From Nocardiopsis mwathae (lineage in GTDB: Bacteria > Actinomycetota > Actinomycetes > Streptosporangiales > Streptosporangiaceae): 64,000 nt of DNA. The translations under genes and the position numbers were made by a program. The stretch is taken from assembly GCF_014201195.1 (NCBI RefSeq), contig NZ_JACHDS010000001.1, forward strand, positions 1,736,001 through 1,800,000. Direction: 5' to 3'. Below are positions 36,082-44,489 of the stretch, one piece after another (position 1 is the stretch's first letter; each line of letters starts with the position of its first letter). The notes below the pieces were generated by a model. That model saw only the letters and a program-made list of their open reading frames with translations. It did no database searches and was not told the DNA's origin.

Positions 36082-36552
36082 TCACCCCTGGTCGACCGAT
36101 GCGCGGCGGCCGTCGATGCCGTCGCTGCCCTCCCAGACGAGGCGGAAGTAGGTGCCGCACTCTCCGGGCAGCGTGCCGAGCTCATCGGCGAAGTGCAGGG
36201 CGAGCCGCAACCCCCGGCCGTTCTCGGCATCGGGACCGGGGTCAGGACCGGCATCGGGGCCGACGTCCAGGGTGAAGGGGCGGCCGGTGCTCGCGCCACC
36301 GTCGATGACCCGGGCGGTGAGCGCACCGGGGGTGAGCGTGAGACTCACGGTGAACCGGCCGTCGTCCTTCACGCCGTCGCTGTGCAGAACGGCGTTCGTG
36401 CTCAACTCGGAGACGAGAAGGACAGCGGTGGCGACAGTGTCGTCGGGGACGAGCGAGATGCGGACCGCCGTGGTGAGCACTGAGTCCACCCAGTGCCGCG
36501 CCTCGGCGACCTGCTCCGGCACCCCGGGAAAACTGCGGGCGTAGACAGGCAT
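36082..36552 (-). CDS. RsbW-like ATP-binding regulatory protein
   Basis: This 156-residue protein has the HATPase_c_2 fold of anti-sigma kinases: N-box ELSTNAVLHS, a shortened G1 box VIDGGAST, and a GRGLRLALHFADELGT end. Streptomyces have dozens of these, commonly next to XRE/DUF397 genes as here. They phosphorylate or sequester a partner. ATG 36552 is preceded by GGGGAGG about 10 nt upstream. It is divergent from the XRE gene, leaving a shared regulatory region of about 340 bp. Confidence 0.85.
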   Translation of the reverse strand: MPVYARSFPGVPEQVAEARHWVDSVLTTAVRISLVPDDTVATAVLLVSELSTNAVLHSDGVKDDGRFTVSLTLTPGALTARVIDGGASTGRPFTLDVGPDAGPDPGPDAENGRGLRLALHFADELGTLPGECGTYFRLVWEGSDGIDGRRASVDQG

Positions 36553-36893
36553 GTTCACATCGCCTCCCCGACACGGACACGGACGTAGGGACGCACCCGA
36601 GACCTCGGACCGGAGGGGGAGTACCCCCGAACCGGGCCCCGCCAGCGACACGAACCGGTCGCTTGCTCTGGCTGATGGACGATAACGTTCATATCGGGTC
36701 CTCACCTGTTCTTCCTTGTGTGCTCAGGTTGGGGATCAAGGCCCTGCGCCCGGTGTGTGCCTACACCGGCCAGGGCCGTCTTTACGTCACCTACCTTGCA
36801 TTCACCGTTAACGGGAGTCCAGAGAAGTCACAGCCAGAGAGTTTTCTGTGGAATCTCGGGACGCTGGTAGAGGCTGTGTGTATAAAAGTAGAC

Positions 36894-37694
36894 ATGGTGG
36901 ATCGGGTGAACGAGAAGTGGCGGCGTTGGGGTGATGAGCTGCGGAGATGGCGCAGCCTGGCGAAGAAGACTCAGGCCCAGTTGGCAAGCCTTCTGAACGT
37001 GGCCCCTGTGACGGTCAGTGCGTGGGAAAGAGGTACAAGAATCCCAAATCGGGACACGGCGCAAGCGGTAGACGAAAAGCTGGGAACTGGAGGTGTCCTG
37101 GATCAGCTATGGTGCGAGTTGACCAATTCCCGGGAGATCCCCGAGGAGTGGCGCGACTTCGCGAAGCTGGAACGTCAGGCGACTGCGATCCGCGCATACC
37201 AACCCATGGTGATCCCGGGCCTGTTGCAGACTAGGGAGTACGCCCGGCACATCATGCTGCAGTGGGAGCCGGAACTCGACAGTGACCAAGTGGAACATCA
37301 AGTCACGTCCCGAACATCCCGCTTGGACGGGCTGCGGCGTACCGCACTGACCTTCGTTTTGGAGGAAGGAGTAGTAGGTCGACAGGTGGGCTCGGCTGAC
37401 CTGATGCGAGAGCAGCTCGACCACATCCTGAACGTGATCGACGACCACCGGATACGCGTGTCGGTGATCCCGAGGCACGCTCCACTTCGCCCGCTCATGA
37501 CCGGATCGTTTCGGATCATGACCCTGCCCGACGGGCGTCTCGTCGGGCATCAGGAACTTATGCGGGGTGTCCACGTCACGACTGGCACCGTGGAGGCTGG
37601 GAGGATGGTCTCGATGTTCGGCTCGCTGCAGGCGGAAGCACTCTCTCCCGGAGCTTCCGCCGATTTCATCGCGAATCTGAGAAAGGAAACCTGA
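36894..37694 (+). CDS. XRE-family regulator with DUF5753 domain (WhiJ-like)
   Basis: This 266-residue protein has a Cro/C1 helix-turn-helix at residues 10-65 (KTQAQLASLLNVAPVTVSAW) and a DUF5753 C-terminal domain (IRAYQPMVIPGLLQTREYAR; LPDGRLVGHQELMRGVHV). This is the DNA-binding half of the WhiJ-type pairs that regulate development and secondary metabolism in Streptomyces. ATG 36894 precedes the HTH directly. Its stop overlaps the first DUF397 gene as TGATG, so the pair is co-translated. Confidence 0.9.
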   Translation: MVDRVNEKWRRWGDELRRWRSLAKKTQAQLASLLNVAPVTVSAWERGTRIPNRDTAQAVDEKLGTGGVLDQLWCELTNSREIPEEWRDFAKLERQATAIRAYQPMVIPGLLQTREYARHIMLQWEPELDSDQVEHQVTSRTSRLDGLRRTALTFVLEEGVVGRQVGSADLMREQLDHILNVIDDHRIRVSVIPRHAPLRPLMTGSFRIMTLPDGRLVGHQELMRGVHVTTGTVEAGRMVSMFGSLQAEALSPGASADFIANLRKET

Positions 37695-37879
37695 TGGATA
37701 TGCTGAACTGGGTAAAGAGCAGCTACAGCGGTGGAGCGAATCCGGACTGCGTGGAGGTCGCCAGATGTCCGGAGGAAGCCTACGTGCGTGACACGCAGAA
37801 TCGTCAATTCGGGCACCTGGCGGTGTCGGCCCAGGAGTGGGCGGCCTTCCTGTCCGGTGTGCGTGCCGACCGCATGTAG
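37694..37879 (+). CDS. DUF397 protein, first copy
   Basis: This 61-residue protein has the DUF397 frame: WVKSSYSGGANPDCVEVA, the RDTQNRQFGHLAVS turn and the WAAFLSGVRAD end. DUF397 proteins partner with the preceding XRE regulator, antagonising its DNA binding in WhiJ-type systems (established in Streptomyces; inferred here). Its ATG overlaps the XRE stop. A second copy follows 106 nt later. Confidence 0.9.
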   Translation: MDMLNWVKSSYSGGANPDCVEVARCPEEAYVRDTQNRQFGHLAVSAQEWAAFLSGVRADRM

Positions 37880-37985
37880 GATCCCATCCTCCGTTTCCCT
37901 CTTGTGCCTCCTGCCGTACGCGGTCGGGGGCCGTTCTCCTTGGTCAGTCGCACACCATGCTTCATAGCGTGCAAGGAGAGTGCAG

Positions 37986-38177
37986 GTGAACATCACCGAA
38001 TCCGCCTGGCACAAGTCCAGCTATAGCAAGGCAGAGGCCAACTGTGTGGAGGCCGTGTGCGTGGCGTCTGGGAACGCTGCCATCCGCGACACGCGGAACC
38101 GTCACCTCGGGCACCTGACAGTCCCGGTTCAGGAGTGGGCGGCTTTCCTGTCCGGTGTTCGTACTGAGCGTCTGTAG
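37986..38177 (+). CDS. DUF397 protein, second copy
   Basis: This 63-residue protein is about half identical to the first copy (WHKSSYSKAEANCVEAVCVA; RDTRNRHLGHLTVPVQEWAAFLSG). GTG 37986 has AAGGAG at ideal spacing. The tandem copy may be a second partner for the one XRE protein or an independent brake. It shares the operon. Confidence 0.88.
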   Translation: MNITESAWHKSSYSKAEANCVEAVCVASGNAAIRDTRNRHLGHLTVPVQEWAAFLSGVRTERL

Positions 38178-38228
38178 GGCGCCTTGCCCGTAGGCGGAGT
38201 CGGCAGCCGCCGCCCCTGGGGAGCACCC

Positions 38229-38765
38229 TTAGCGCGCGGGCGGCGGTGGGTAGTCCGTGGACGGGTCCGGGTGCGATGGGGGTGTGGCCCGCTGCCGCCG
38301 GTGCCGTGCCAGGCATTTCCCGCTGCCCACCAGGCAGGCCACGGCGGCGATGAGGACGCCTGCTCCGATGTAGGCGAGGATGTCGAATGCGCCCGGCTCC
38401 GTCGAGGGGACCGTCACGGCCTGGTGGGGACGCTCGGGGTGGTAGGCGATGGTGAGCCGGTCGCCCTCGTAGTAGTGCGCCGGGTTGACCCCGTGGAGCC
38501 GCACATCGGTGTGCTCACGGCCGTCCACCGCGTAGGCGACGTAGACACGTGCCGAGCTGGGTCCGGAGTTGGTCGCGGAGCCCGAGCTCCGTTCCTCGAC
38601 CCGGTTCACCACGACGGCATCGGCGCGCCCGGTGAAGTCCGTGTAGTCGTTGAACATGGTGGATAGCACCATCATGGCACCGATGAACCCCAGCACGGCG
38701 CCGAGGATCAGAAGGAAGAAGAACTCGGCCAAAGGGCCCTTGGTCCGCCATACCTGAGCATTCAT
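38229..38765 (-). CDS. DUF3592 membrane protein
   Basis: This 178-residue protein has two helices (residues 14-37 and 126-146) around a beta-rich extracytoplasmic domain (VVVNRVEERSSGSATN, YVAYAVDGREHTDVRLHGV, YEGDRLTIAYHPERP), the DUF3592 layout. No function is established. ATG 38765 has AGGGAGG upstream. It lies behind the S14 gene and palindromic element copy 5, and is probably transcribed separately. Confidence 0.78.
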   Translation of the reverse strand: MNAQVWRTKGPLAEFFFLLILGAVLGFIGAMMVLSTMFNDYTDFTGRADAVVVNRVEERSSGSATNSGPSSARVYVAYAVDGREHTDVRLHGVNPAHYYEGDRLTIAYHPERPHQAVTVPSTEPGAFDILAYIGAGVLIAAVACLVGSGKCLARHRRQRATPPSHPDPSTDYPPPPAR

Positions 38766-38874
38766 CCGTGCCGCCTCCCTGGGGTGAGCCAAGTGACCAT
38801 CCGACCGGTTTCGACGCGCGTGCCGCGGCCGGGGTTGCAGGCGGCGCCGGCTTGGTGCTGCCGGACGTCTCCGG

Positions 38875-38948
38875 CTCCGCGATGACCATGGCGAACGGCG
38901 GGACGAAACGGTCGGAATCGACGCCTTTCGCCATGGTCATCGGCGGAG
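38875..38948. repeat. Palindromic element, probable diverged copy 5
   Basis: Total length is 74 nt, as in copy 1. Arms 38875-38895 and 38927-38948 pair with one bulge, and GATGACCATGGCGAA pairs perfectly inside them. The outer ends are CTCCGC/GGCGGAG. It sits 13 bp past the S14 stop, so it probably terminates that operon. Confidence 0.55.
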
Positions 38949-38960
38949 AGCGGCGGGCGA

Positions 38961-39266
38961 CTACCAGCTGGACTTGGTGATGCCGGGGAGTTCGCCGCGG
39001 TGGGCCATTTCGCGGAAGCGGATGCGGGAGAGGCCCGCCTTGCGGATGTAGCCGCGGGGGCGGCCGTCGACGGAGTCGCGGTTGCGCAGGCGCGTCCTGC
39101 TGGCGTCGCGCGGCTGCTTGTTCAGCTCCAGTACCGCCGCGGCGCGGGTCTCCGGATCGGTGCCGGGGTGCTTGATGAGCCGCTTGAGCTCGGCGCGGCG
39201 CTCGGCGTACTTGGCGACGACGACGGCGCGCTGTTCGTTGCGGGCGATCTTGCTCTTCTTCGCCAT
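38961..39266 (-). CDS. rpsN: 30S ribosomal protein S14, zinc-independent paralogue
   Basis: This 101-residue long S14 reads [20 protein letters not shown] at the start and [20 protein letters not shown] near the end, without the CxxC...CxxC of the 61-residue zinc form. It would replace the zinc-binding S14 under zinc starvation. It lies 3 nt downstream of L28, in one operon under the Zur-like site at 39556. Confidence 0.94.
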   Translation of the reverse strand: MAKKSKIARNEQRAVVVAKYAERRAELKRLIKHPGTDPETRAAAVLELNKQPRDASRTRLRNRDSVDGRPRGYIRKAGLSRIRFREMAHRGELPGITKSSW

Positions 39267-39269
39267 GGT

Positions 39270-39506
39270 TCAGACCCGCTCCCCGCGCGCGCGGATGTCG
39301 GAGATGACGCGCTCGATGCCGCGCTGGTCGATCACCTTCATCCCCTTGGTGCTCACCCGCAGCTTCACGAACCGCTGCTCGCTGGGCAGCCAGTACCTCT
39401 TGCTCTGGATGTTGGGGTCGAAGCGCCGCTTGGTGCGGCGGTGGGAGTGCGAGACGTTGTTGCCGAAGGTGGGGCGTTTGCCCGTCACCTGGCAGACGCG
39501 GGACAT
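39270..39506 (-). CDS. rpmB: 50S ribosomal protein L28, zinc-independent paralogue
   Basis: This 78-residue L28 starts [20 protein letters not shown]. The first CxxC of zinc-binding L28 is CQVT here and the second pair is missing, so it is the C-minus form. It is the first gene of a two-gene operon with S14, with a perfect-arm Zur-like palindrome 50 bp upstream. L33, often in such operons, is absent in this window. Confidence 0.93.
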   Translation of the reverse strand: MSRVCQVTGKRPTFGNNVSHSHRRTKRRFDPNIQSKRYWLPSEQRFVKLRVSTKGMKVIDQRGIERVISDIRARGERV

Positions 39507-39555
39507 GGGCGTCTCCTCGGTCGGAGGTGTTCGGTGAGGAGAGCAGCCTACACGA

Positions 39556-39574
39556 AATGAAAACCGTTTTCATT
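39556..39574. promoter_or_regulatory. Zur-box-like site 3
   Basis: AATGAAAACCGTTTTCATT has perfect 8-bp arms around CCG, the strongest Zur-like operator in the window. It lies upstream of the L28-S14 operon. Confidence 0.8.
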
Positions 39575-39591
39575 TGGGGCCGGGTGCCGAC

Positions 39592-39630
39592 GCGCTGAGG
39601 GGCGGGGCCGTCGGCCCCGCCCCTCAGCGC
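39592..39630 (-). terminator. Terminator hairpin of the 39650-40144 gene
   Basis: 18-bp perfect arms (GCGCTGAGGGGCGGGGCC and complement) with a 3-nt loop, 20 bp past the stop codon. Confidence 0.85.
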
Positions 39631-39649
39631 ACACCCTTCTTCCGCGACA

Positions 39650-40144
39650 TCACCACCAGGGGGAGCGCAGCTCGGGCTTGCACGGCAGCGCGGTGTCTTC
39701 GAGGATGCAGGCCTGGAAAGCCCGCTCCGACGTCTTGGCGGTCGGGTAGCCGGGTGTGTACTGGCGGTCGCCCAGGCGCACGTAGCGGGAGTCGTCCCAC
39801 CGCCGGTCGCCGTCGAGGTCCACGTCCAGGCTGAGGTGGTGGTCGGGGTTGGCGGGGTCCTGCACCCACGCCCACGCGTACTGGATGCCCAGGTAGGTGC
39901 CGTACGCCAGGTGGATGGTCCCGGAGTCGGTCTTCGTGCTGGAGGCCACCTTGCCGTCCTTGATGACGGCGGGGTCGTACAGCCATGGGTCGTGCTTCGG
40001 GTCGTCGGACGCGCCCATCTGCTCGGCGGTGGTGCGCATGTCCTGGCCGACCCCGGCCGGTGCGGAGCCGAGCAGGGTGACCCCCACCAGGGCCGCGACG
40101 CCGAGCGCCGCGGCCCGCCGCACCAGGGTTCTGATCGGTTGCAT
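39650..40144 (-). CDS. Secreted protein of unknown function
   Basis: This 164-residue protein has a signal peptide (residues 1-32, AAALGVAALVGVTLLGSAPAG) and a mature part with two Cys, CILEDTALPC, likely a disulfide. The body includes a repeated Asp/Arg-rich beta segment (SLDVDLDGDRRWDDSRYV), which may bind calcium. I do not recognise a family. ATG 40144 follows AGAGGAC. It is monocistronic. Confidence 0.68.
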   Translation of the reverse strand: MQPIRTLVRRAAALGVAALVGVTLLGSAPAGVGQDMRTTAEQMGASDDPKHDPWLYDPAVIKDGKVASSTKTDSGTIHLAYGTYLGIQYAWAWVQDPANPDHHLSLDVDLDGDRRWDDSRYVRLGDRQYTPGYPTAKTSERAFQACILEDTALPCKPELRSPWW

Positions 40145-40378
40145 GTCCTCTATCCCCGTTCTCCGTGGCCGTGCGTCCGTCCGCACACCGCGCCGGATTC
40201 CGGAAGGCGGGTTGCGGCCACGGGGCGGTCGGCGAAGGTTTCCGACATGGACGAGGTTACGCCGCGTAAGCACGTGATTCCGGGAAGTGCGAACGGGGTG
40301 TCGTGCACCGCGGCTCCGCCCGCTGAGCCGCTGCTCTAACGTAGGTGCGCTGACGAGACGTGATCAGGGGAGGCGGAC

Positions 40379-41590
40379 GTGGCCGAGGGGCAGAGCGGCG
40401 CAGGGCACGAAGCAGCGGTCGGGGGAGGAGGGGAGCGCGCGGCGGACGGGGGTCCCGCGGCCGATCGCGAGCAGGGGCAGGGGGTGCGCGCGGCGGTCGC
40501 GGCGCCTCCGGGGCCCGAGGCGGAGCAGGGGCGGCCGTCCGACGAAGCCCCCGGCACCGCGGCGCCGGGCCGCCTCAACTTCTTCATGCTCGGATTCACC
40601 GGCGCGCTCGGCGTCTTCGCCGCGTGGCTGCTCTTCCAGGCGATCGTCGTCGCCCAGGCGATCTTCGTCTACATCCTGGTCGCGCTCTTCTTCGCCGTCG
40701 GCCTCAACCCCATCGTGGAGTGGCTTCGCGGACGGGGGATTCCACGCTGGGGCGGCATCGTCGCCCTCTGCGTGGGCCTCATCGCGTTCGTCGTGGGCTT
40801 CATCTGGGCGATCGTGCCCCCGCTGACCGAGCAGGTCACCGACTTCGTCACCCAGGTGCCGCACTACGCGGCCCAGCTGCAGGACAACCGGCTGATCGCC
40901 GACCTCGACCAGCGCTTCGGGCTGCTGAAGCGCTTCGAGTCGGTGGTCACCGACCCCAACGTGGGCCAGCAGGTGTTCGGCGGGGTGTTCGGCTTCGGGC
41001 AGGCGGTGCTCAACTCGCTGATCGCGACGTTCACCGTGCTCGTCCTGACGCTGTTCTTCATGGCCTCGCTGCCCGGTATCGCCGAGGTCGGCTACCGCCT
41101 GGTGCCGCGCTCGCGCCGCGCGGGTGTGCGGGCGATCGGTGACGAGATCATCGTCCGCATCGGCTCCTACATCGGCGGCCAGCTGCTGACGGCGTTGATC
41201 AGCGGGGTCGTCGCGCTGGTCTTCCTGTTCCTCATCGGGTCCGACTACGCGCTGACGCTCGCGCTGGTCGTCGCCGTCACTGCGCTCATCCCGCTCATCG
41301 GCACGACGCTGGGCGCGCTGGTGTGCACCGTGGCGGTGGGGGTCGGCGACCTCTTCCTCGGCGCGGTGACGCTGGTGTTCTTCATCGTGTACCAGCAGAT
41401 CGAGTCCTATGTGATCTCGCCGCGCATCATGCGGCACGCGGTCGACGTGGCGCCGACGGCGACGATCACCGCGGCACTGCTGGGCGGGGCGGTCATGGGC
41501 CTGATCGGCGCGCTGATCGCCATTCCGGTGGCGGCCGCCGTGACGCTGGTGCTGAAGGAGGTGGTCTTCCCGCGGCTGGAGGAGCGATGA
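40379..41590 (+). CDS. AI-2E transporter family (PF01594) membrane protein, second copy
   Basis: This 403-residue protein has a long acidic, Gly/Ala-rich cytoplasmic N-terminus (about 65 residues), then the PF01594 core: VYILVALFFAVGLNPIVEWL, TEQVTDFVTQVPHYAAQL, FTVLVLTLFFMASLPG and YQQIESYVISPRIMRHAVDVAP. It is a distant paralogue of the 19747 gene. GTG 40379 has GGGGAGG upstream. The substrate is unknown. Confidence 0.87.
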   Translation: MAEGQSGAGHEAAVGGGGERAADGGPAADREQGQGVRAAVAAPPGPEAEQGRPSDEAPGTAAPGRLNFFMLGFTGALGVFAAWLLFQAIVVAQAIFVYILVALFFAVGLNPIVEWLRGRGIPRWGGIVALCVGLIAFVVGFIWAIVPPLTEQVTDFVTQVPHYAAQLQDNRLIADLDQRFGLLKRFESVVTDPNVGQQVFGGVFGFGQAVLNSLIATFTVLVLTLFFMASLPGIAEVGYRLVPRSRRAGVRAIGDEIIVRIGSYIGGQLLTALISGVVALVFLFLIGSDYALTLALVVAVTALIPLIGTTLGALVCTVAVGVGDLFLGAVTLVFFIVYQQIESYVISPRIMRHAVDVAPTATITAALLGGAVMGLIGALIAIPVAAAVTLVLKEVVFPRLEER

Positions 41591-41684
41591 ACCGGGTCGT
41601 GGGGGACGGGCCGTGTGAGGCGTTCGTCGCGCTGTCTCCGGGTTGACAGCGGCTGCCGCGGGGCGAAGACTGGCGGGCGGCTGG

Positions 41685-41711
41685 TTAGGTAAGCGTAACC
41701 TTAGTAAGGTT
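41685..41711. promoter_or_regulatory. Iron box (IdeR/DmdR-type), two overlapping palindromes
   Basis: TTAGGTAAGCGTAACCTTA (41685-41703) matches 15 of 19 positions of the IdeR consensus. AACCTTAGTAAGGTT (41697-41711) overlaps it and is itself palindromic. The site lies 32 bp before the GTG of the next small gene. Confidence 0.75.
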
Positions 41712-41742
41712 CGCTTGGCCTTTGTCGTCCGAAAGGATCCCG

Positions 41743-41841
41743 GTGACCTCCACGCAGCAGCCTCCGTCCGTCGATGCCCCGACCGGTGGTGGCACCGGTC
41801 CACGCGATCGCATCGCGACCTGGAGGCCCCGCGCCCGATGA
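41743..41841 (+). CDS. Small ORF directly behind the iron box
   Basis: A 32-codon frame starts with GTG 41743, with AAGGA 7 nt upstream, and reads VTSTQQPPSVDAPTGGGTGP early on, then ends RPRAR. Its TGA overlaps the next ATG as ATGA. It looks like a start region of a longer protein lost by frameshift, or a translation-coupling leader. No known family matches. Confidence 0.5.
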   Translation: MTSTQQPPSVDAPTGGGTGPRDRIATWRPRAR

Positions 41842-43883
41842 CCGTCACCGTGACCGGCGAATGCCCACCCGACGATGATGACGAGGCGTCGATCGTCGCG
41901 TTCGGGCTCGACGCCGCCACCCACCGAGCCGTCCGCCGTGCGGCGCGGGCCTACGGCACCACCGCGTCGGTGTTCCTGCGCGCCGCCGTCGCGATCCTGC
42001 TCCGCCGGCTCGGCGCCGACACGGCCCTCCCCGGCGGACACCCGGCTCAGTGCGGCCTCGACCTGTCCGGCGACCCCACGACGCGCGACGTCCTGGCGCG
42101 CGCACGCGCCGCCGACCGCGACGGGCGCCTCGGCGCCGAAGCCCGGACCCCGTTCTCCCTGCGCCGCCTGCTGCGCCTGATCGGCACGGGGGAGACGCCC
42201 GGCCCCGCCGATCGGCTCAAGCAGGTGCTGGTGCCCATGATCGTCGCGCCCGACCTGCCGATCAGCGACATCGACGTCCGCACCGACGCCGAGTGCCGAC
42301 GCCGCCGGCGAACCGACCCGCACCCGGTGCCGCCCGGCGTCGGGCGCGGCCCCGTCCCGCTGTCGACCGCGCAGCGCGCCGTGTGGGCGGCGGGGCGGAC
42401 ACACGTCCGCCCGGAAGCCGACAACGCGTGGTGGACCGTGCGGCTCCGCGGCGCCCTCGACGCCGACGCGCTGCGGGCCGCCGCACGCGACGTCGTCGGC
42501 CTGCACGAGCCCCTGCGCACCCGCTATCCCGAGCACGGCGGAGAGCCCGCCCAGGAGATCCTGGACGCCGATGCGGTCGGCGACCCCCTCGACGTCGTGG
42601 ACGCCGCCGGTGGCGATGTCCAGGACCTCCTGGCCGAGGCCGTCCGCCGCCCCTTCGACCTCCGCCGCGAACCCCCGTTCCGGATGGTGCTGTTCACCGC
42701 AGCCCCCGACTCCCACGTCCTCCTGCTGCTCTTCCACCGCATCGCCGTCGACCCCGCCTCCCAGGGGCCGCTCCTGTGGGACCTGCAGGCCGCCTACGGC
42801 GCCCGGCGCTCGGGCACGGCCCCGGCCTGGCCGCCGCTGCCGGTGCGCTACGCCGACGTCGCCGCCCGCCGGCACGCGCGGCTCGGCGCGGCCGACGACC
42901 CGCGCAGCCGGTGCGCCCGGCAGCGCGCCTACTGGGCGCAGGCACTGGCCGACCTGCCGCAGGCGGTCACCCCGGCCGCCGGTCCCGCCACGACCGGCGG
43001 CGCCCCGTCGCCCGCGGCCGCCTTCCCGGCGGCCGACTCCGAGGGGTCGGGCACCGTCCGCGCCGAGATCCCGGCGGCCCTGGCGCAGAGCATGGCGGCC
43101 TTCGCCCGCGAACACGGGACGACGACGGCGACGGTGTTCCGCTCGGCGGTCGCCGTTCTCCTGCACCGCTCCGGGGCGGGCACCGACGTCCCCCTCGGCA
43201 CCCTGGTGAGCGACCGGGCAGAGGAGGAGGGCCTGCACGACGCCGTGGGGACGTTCCTGACCCCCCTGGTCCTGCGCGCCGACCTGTCCGGTTCCCCCTG
43301 CTTCTCCGACGTCGTGCGGCGGGTCAGCGCCACCGGCCGTGCGGCCCGCGAGCACGCCGACCTCCCACTCGACCAGGTCGCGGACGCCGCGGCCCGCGCC
43401 CCCGGCCCGGTGCCGGGGCGGCCGCCCCTGTTCGGGACCATGGCCTCCCACACCACCCGGGCCGAGCGCCCCCGGCGCCTGTTCGGCCTGGACACCGCCA
43501 TCGGCGCCGACGGATACGCCGCGCCCCGATGCGAGTGGGAGTTCGACGCCGTCGAGGCGCCGGAGGAGGAACGGACGGCGCTCACACTGCGCTACGCGGC
43601 CGACCGCATCGACCACGCCACCGCCGAGTCGATCGTCGCGCGCCTGCTGCGGCTGCTGGCCCGGGCCATCGCACACCCGCGCCGACCGATCGGCGACCTG
43701 GAGACCGCCCCCGGCGAGGAGGACCGGGAGCGCGGGCGCTCCGCCGTCATCCTCGTTCTTCCGGACCGCTCCGGAGCGGCGACGGGCCGCGTTCCACCCC
43801 GGCACGCCCGGTTCGGCAGGGTCCCGCGCGACGCCGTCGCCGCCCACAGCGGCCCACCCCACCCGATCTGGAGGCTGACATGA
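41838..43883 (+). CDS. NRPS fragment: half plus one degenerate condensation domain
   Basis: This 681-residue product has two parts. Residues 1-160 look like the C-terminal half of a condensation domain (GLDLSGDPTTRDVLARARAA). The rest is one whole C domain with C1 PLSTAQRAVW, the core HHxxxDG motif as HRIAVDP, and LRADLSGSPCFSDVVRR (C5). The second catalytic His of HHxxxDG is Arg and Gly is Pro, so peptide-bond formation is doubtful. No carrier domain or upstream module is present. It overlaps the small ORF and the next gene by ATGA. I infer a decayed or repurposed siderophore NRPS because of the iron box. Confidence 0.75.
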   Translation: MTVTVTGECPPDDDDEASIVAFGLDAATHRAVRRAARAYGTTASVFLRAAVAILLRRLGADTALPGGHPAQCGLDLSGDPTTRDVLARARAADRDGRLGAEARTPFSLRRLLRLIGTGETPGPADRLKQVLVPMIVAPDLPISDIDVRTDAECRRRRRTDPHPVPPGVGRGPVPLSTAQRAVWAAGRTHVRPEADNAWWTVRLRGALDADALRAAARDVVGLHEPLRTRYPEHGGEPAQEILDADAVGDPLDVVDAAGGDVQDLLAEAVRRPFDLRREPPFRMVLFTAAPDSHVLLLLFHRIAVDPASQGPLLWDLQAAYGARRSGTAPAWPPLPVRYADVAARRHARLGAADDPRSRCARQRAYWAQALADLPQAVTPAAGPATTGGAPSPAAAFPAADSEGSGTVRAEIPAALAQSMAAFAREHGTTTATVFRSAVAVLLHRSGAGTDVPLGTLVSDRAEEEGLHDAVGTFLTPLVLRADLSGSPCFSDVVRRVSATGRAAREHADLPLDQVADAAARAPGPVPGRPPLFGTMASHTTRAERPRRLFGLDTAIGADGYAAPRCEWEFDAVEAPEEERTALTLRYAADRIDHATAESIVARLLRLLARAIAHPRRPIGDLETAPGEEDRERGRSAVILVLPDRSGAATGRVPPRHARFGRVPRDAVAAHSGPPHPIWRLT

Positions 43884-44422
43884 GCAGAGCCACCTACCGG
43901 TACGAGACACGGTCGCCGTCGTGTGCGCCGCGCGCCGCACGTCCCGGTCCCCCGCACAGGTCCCGGACAGCGGAGCGCGCCGGGGAGCCGCACCACGGCG
44001 GCGGGATTCCCGTCCTTCCCTTCGCCGCCGACGACGCGGGGCTCACCATCGCCGAGATCGACGCGACCGTCGACCGGCTGGTCCGCGACCTCACCGCGCT
44101 CGGCGCCGGGCCGGGGACCGAGGTCGCCGTCGCCCTGCCGCGCTCGCCCGGACTCGTCCTCGCGCTGGTCGCCGTCATGCGCACGGGCGCCACCCACATC
44201 GCCCTCGACCCCGACCACCCGGACCGCGCGGCCCGAGCCTTGGCCGACGCCGCACCCGTGTGCGCGGTGTGCACCGCCGGGGCCGACGCCGCCGAGGGGA
44301 TCGCCTCCCTGCTCACGGCCGGGCCGGGGGAGCGGAACAACGGGGCCCGCCCCGGCGTTCGACCTTTCGGCGGGCGGGAGAACGACCCCGCCTGCGCCTC
44401 CGCCCCACGGCAGGGGCCATGA
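43880..44422 (+). pseudogene. Truncated NRPS adenylation domain (N-terminal part)
   Basis: This 180-residue frame contains LTIAEIDATVDRLVRDLTAL (A1-like) and ALVAVMRTGATHIALDPDHP (A2: LKAGxAYVPIDP), then stops before A3, the AMP-binding loop. Adenylation would be impossible. It starts by ATGA overlap with the C-domain gene. The end is a natural TGA followed by an intergenic gap, not an obvious insertion. It is probably the remnant of a complete module. Confidence 0.72.
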
Positions 44423-44489
44423 TGGAGGAGTTCACGGGACCCTTTAGGGCCTGTAGTCACTTCGCATCACACAGCTGAGGATGAAGCAC

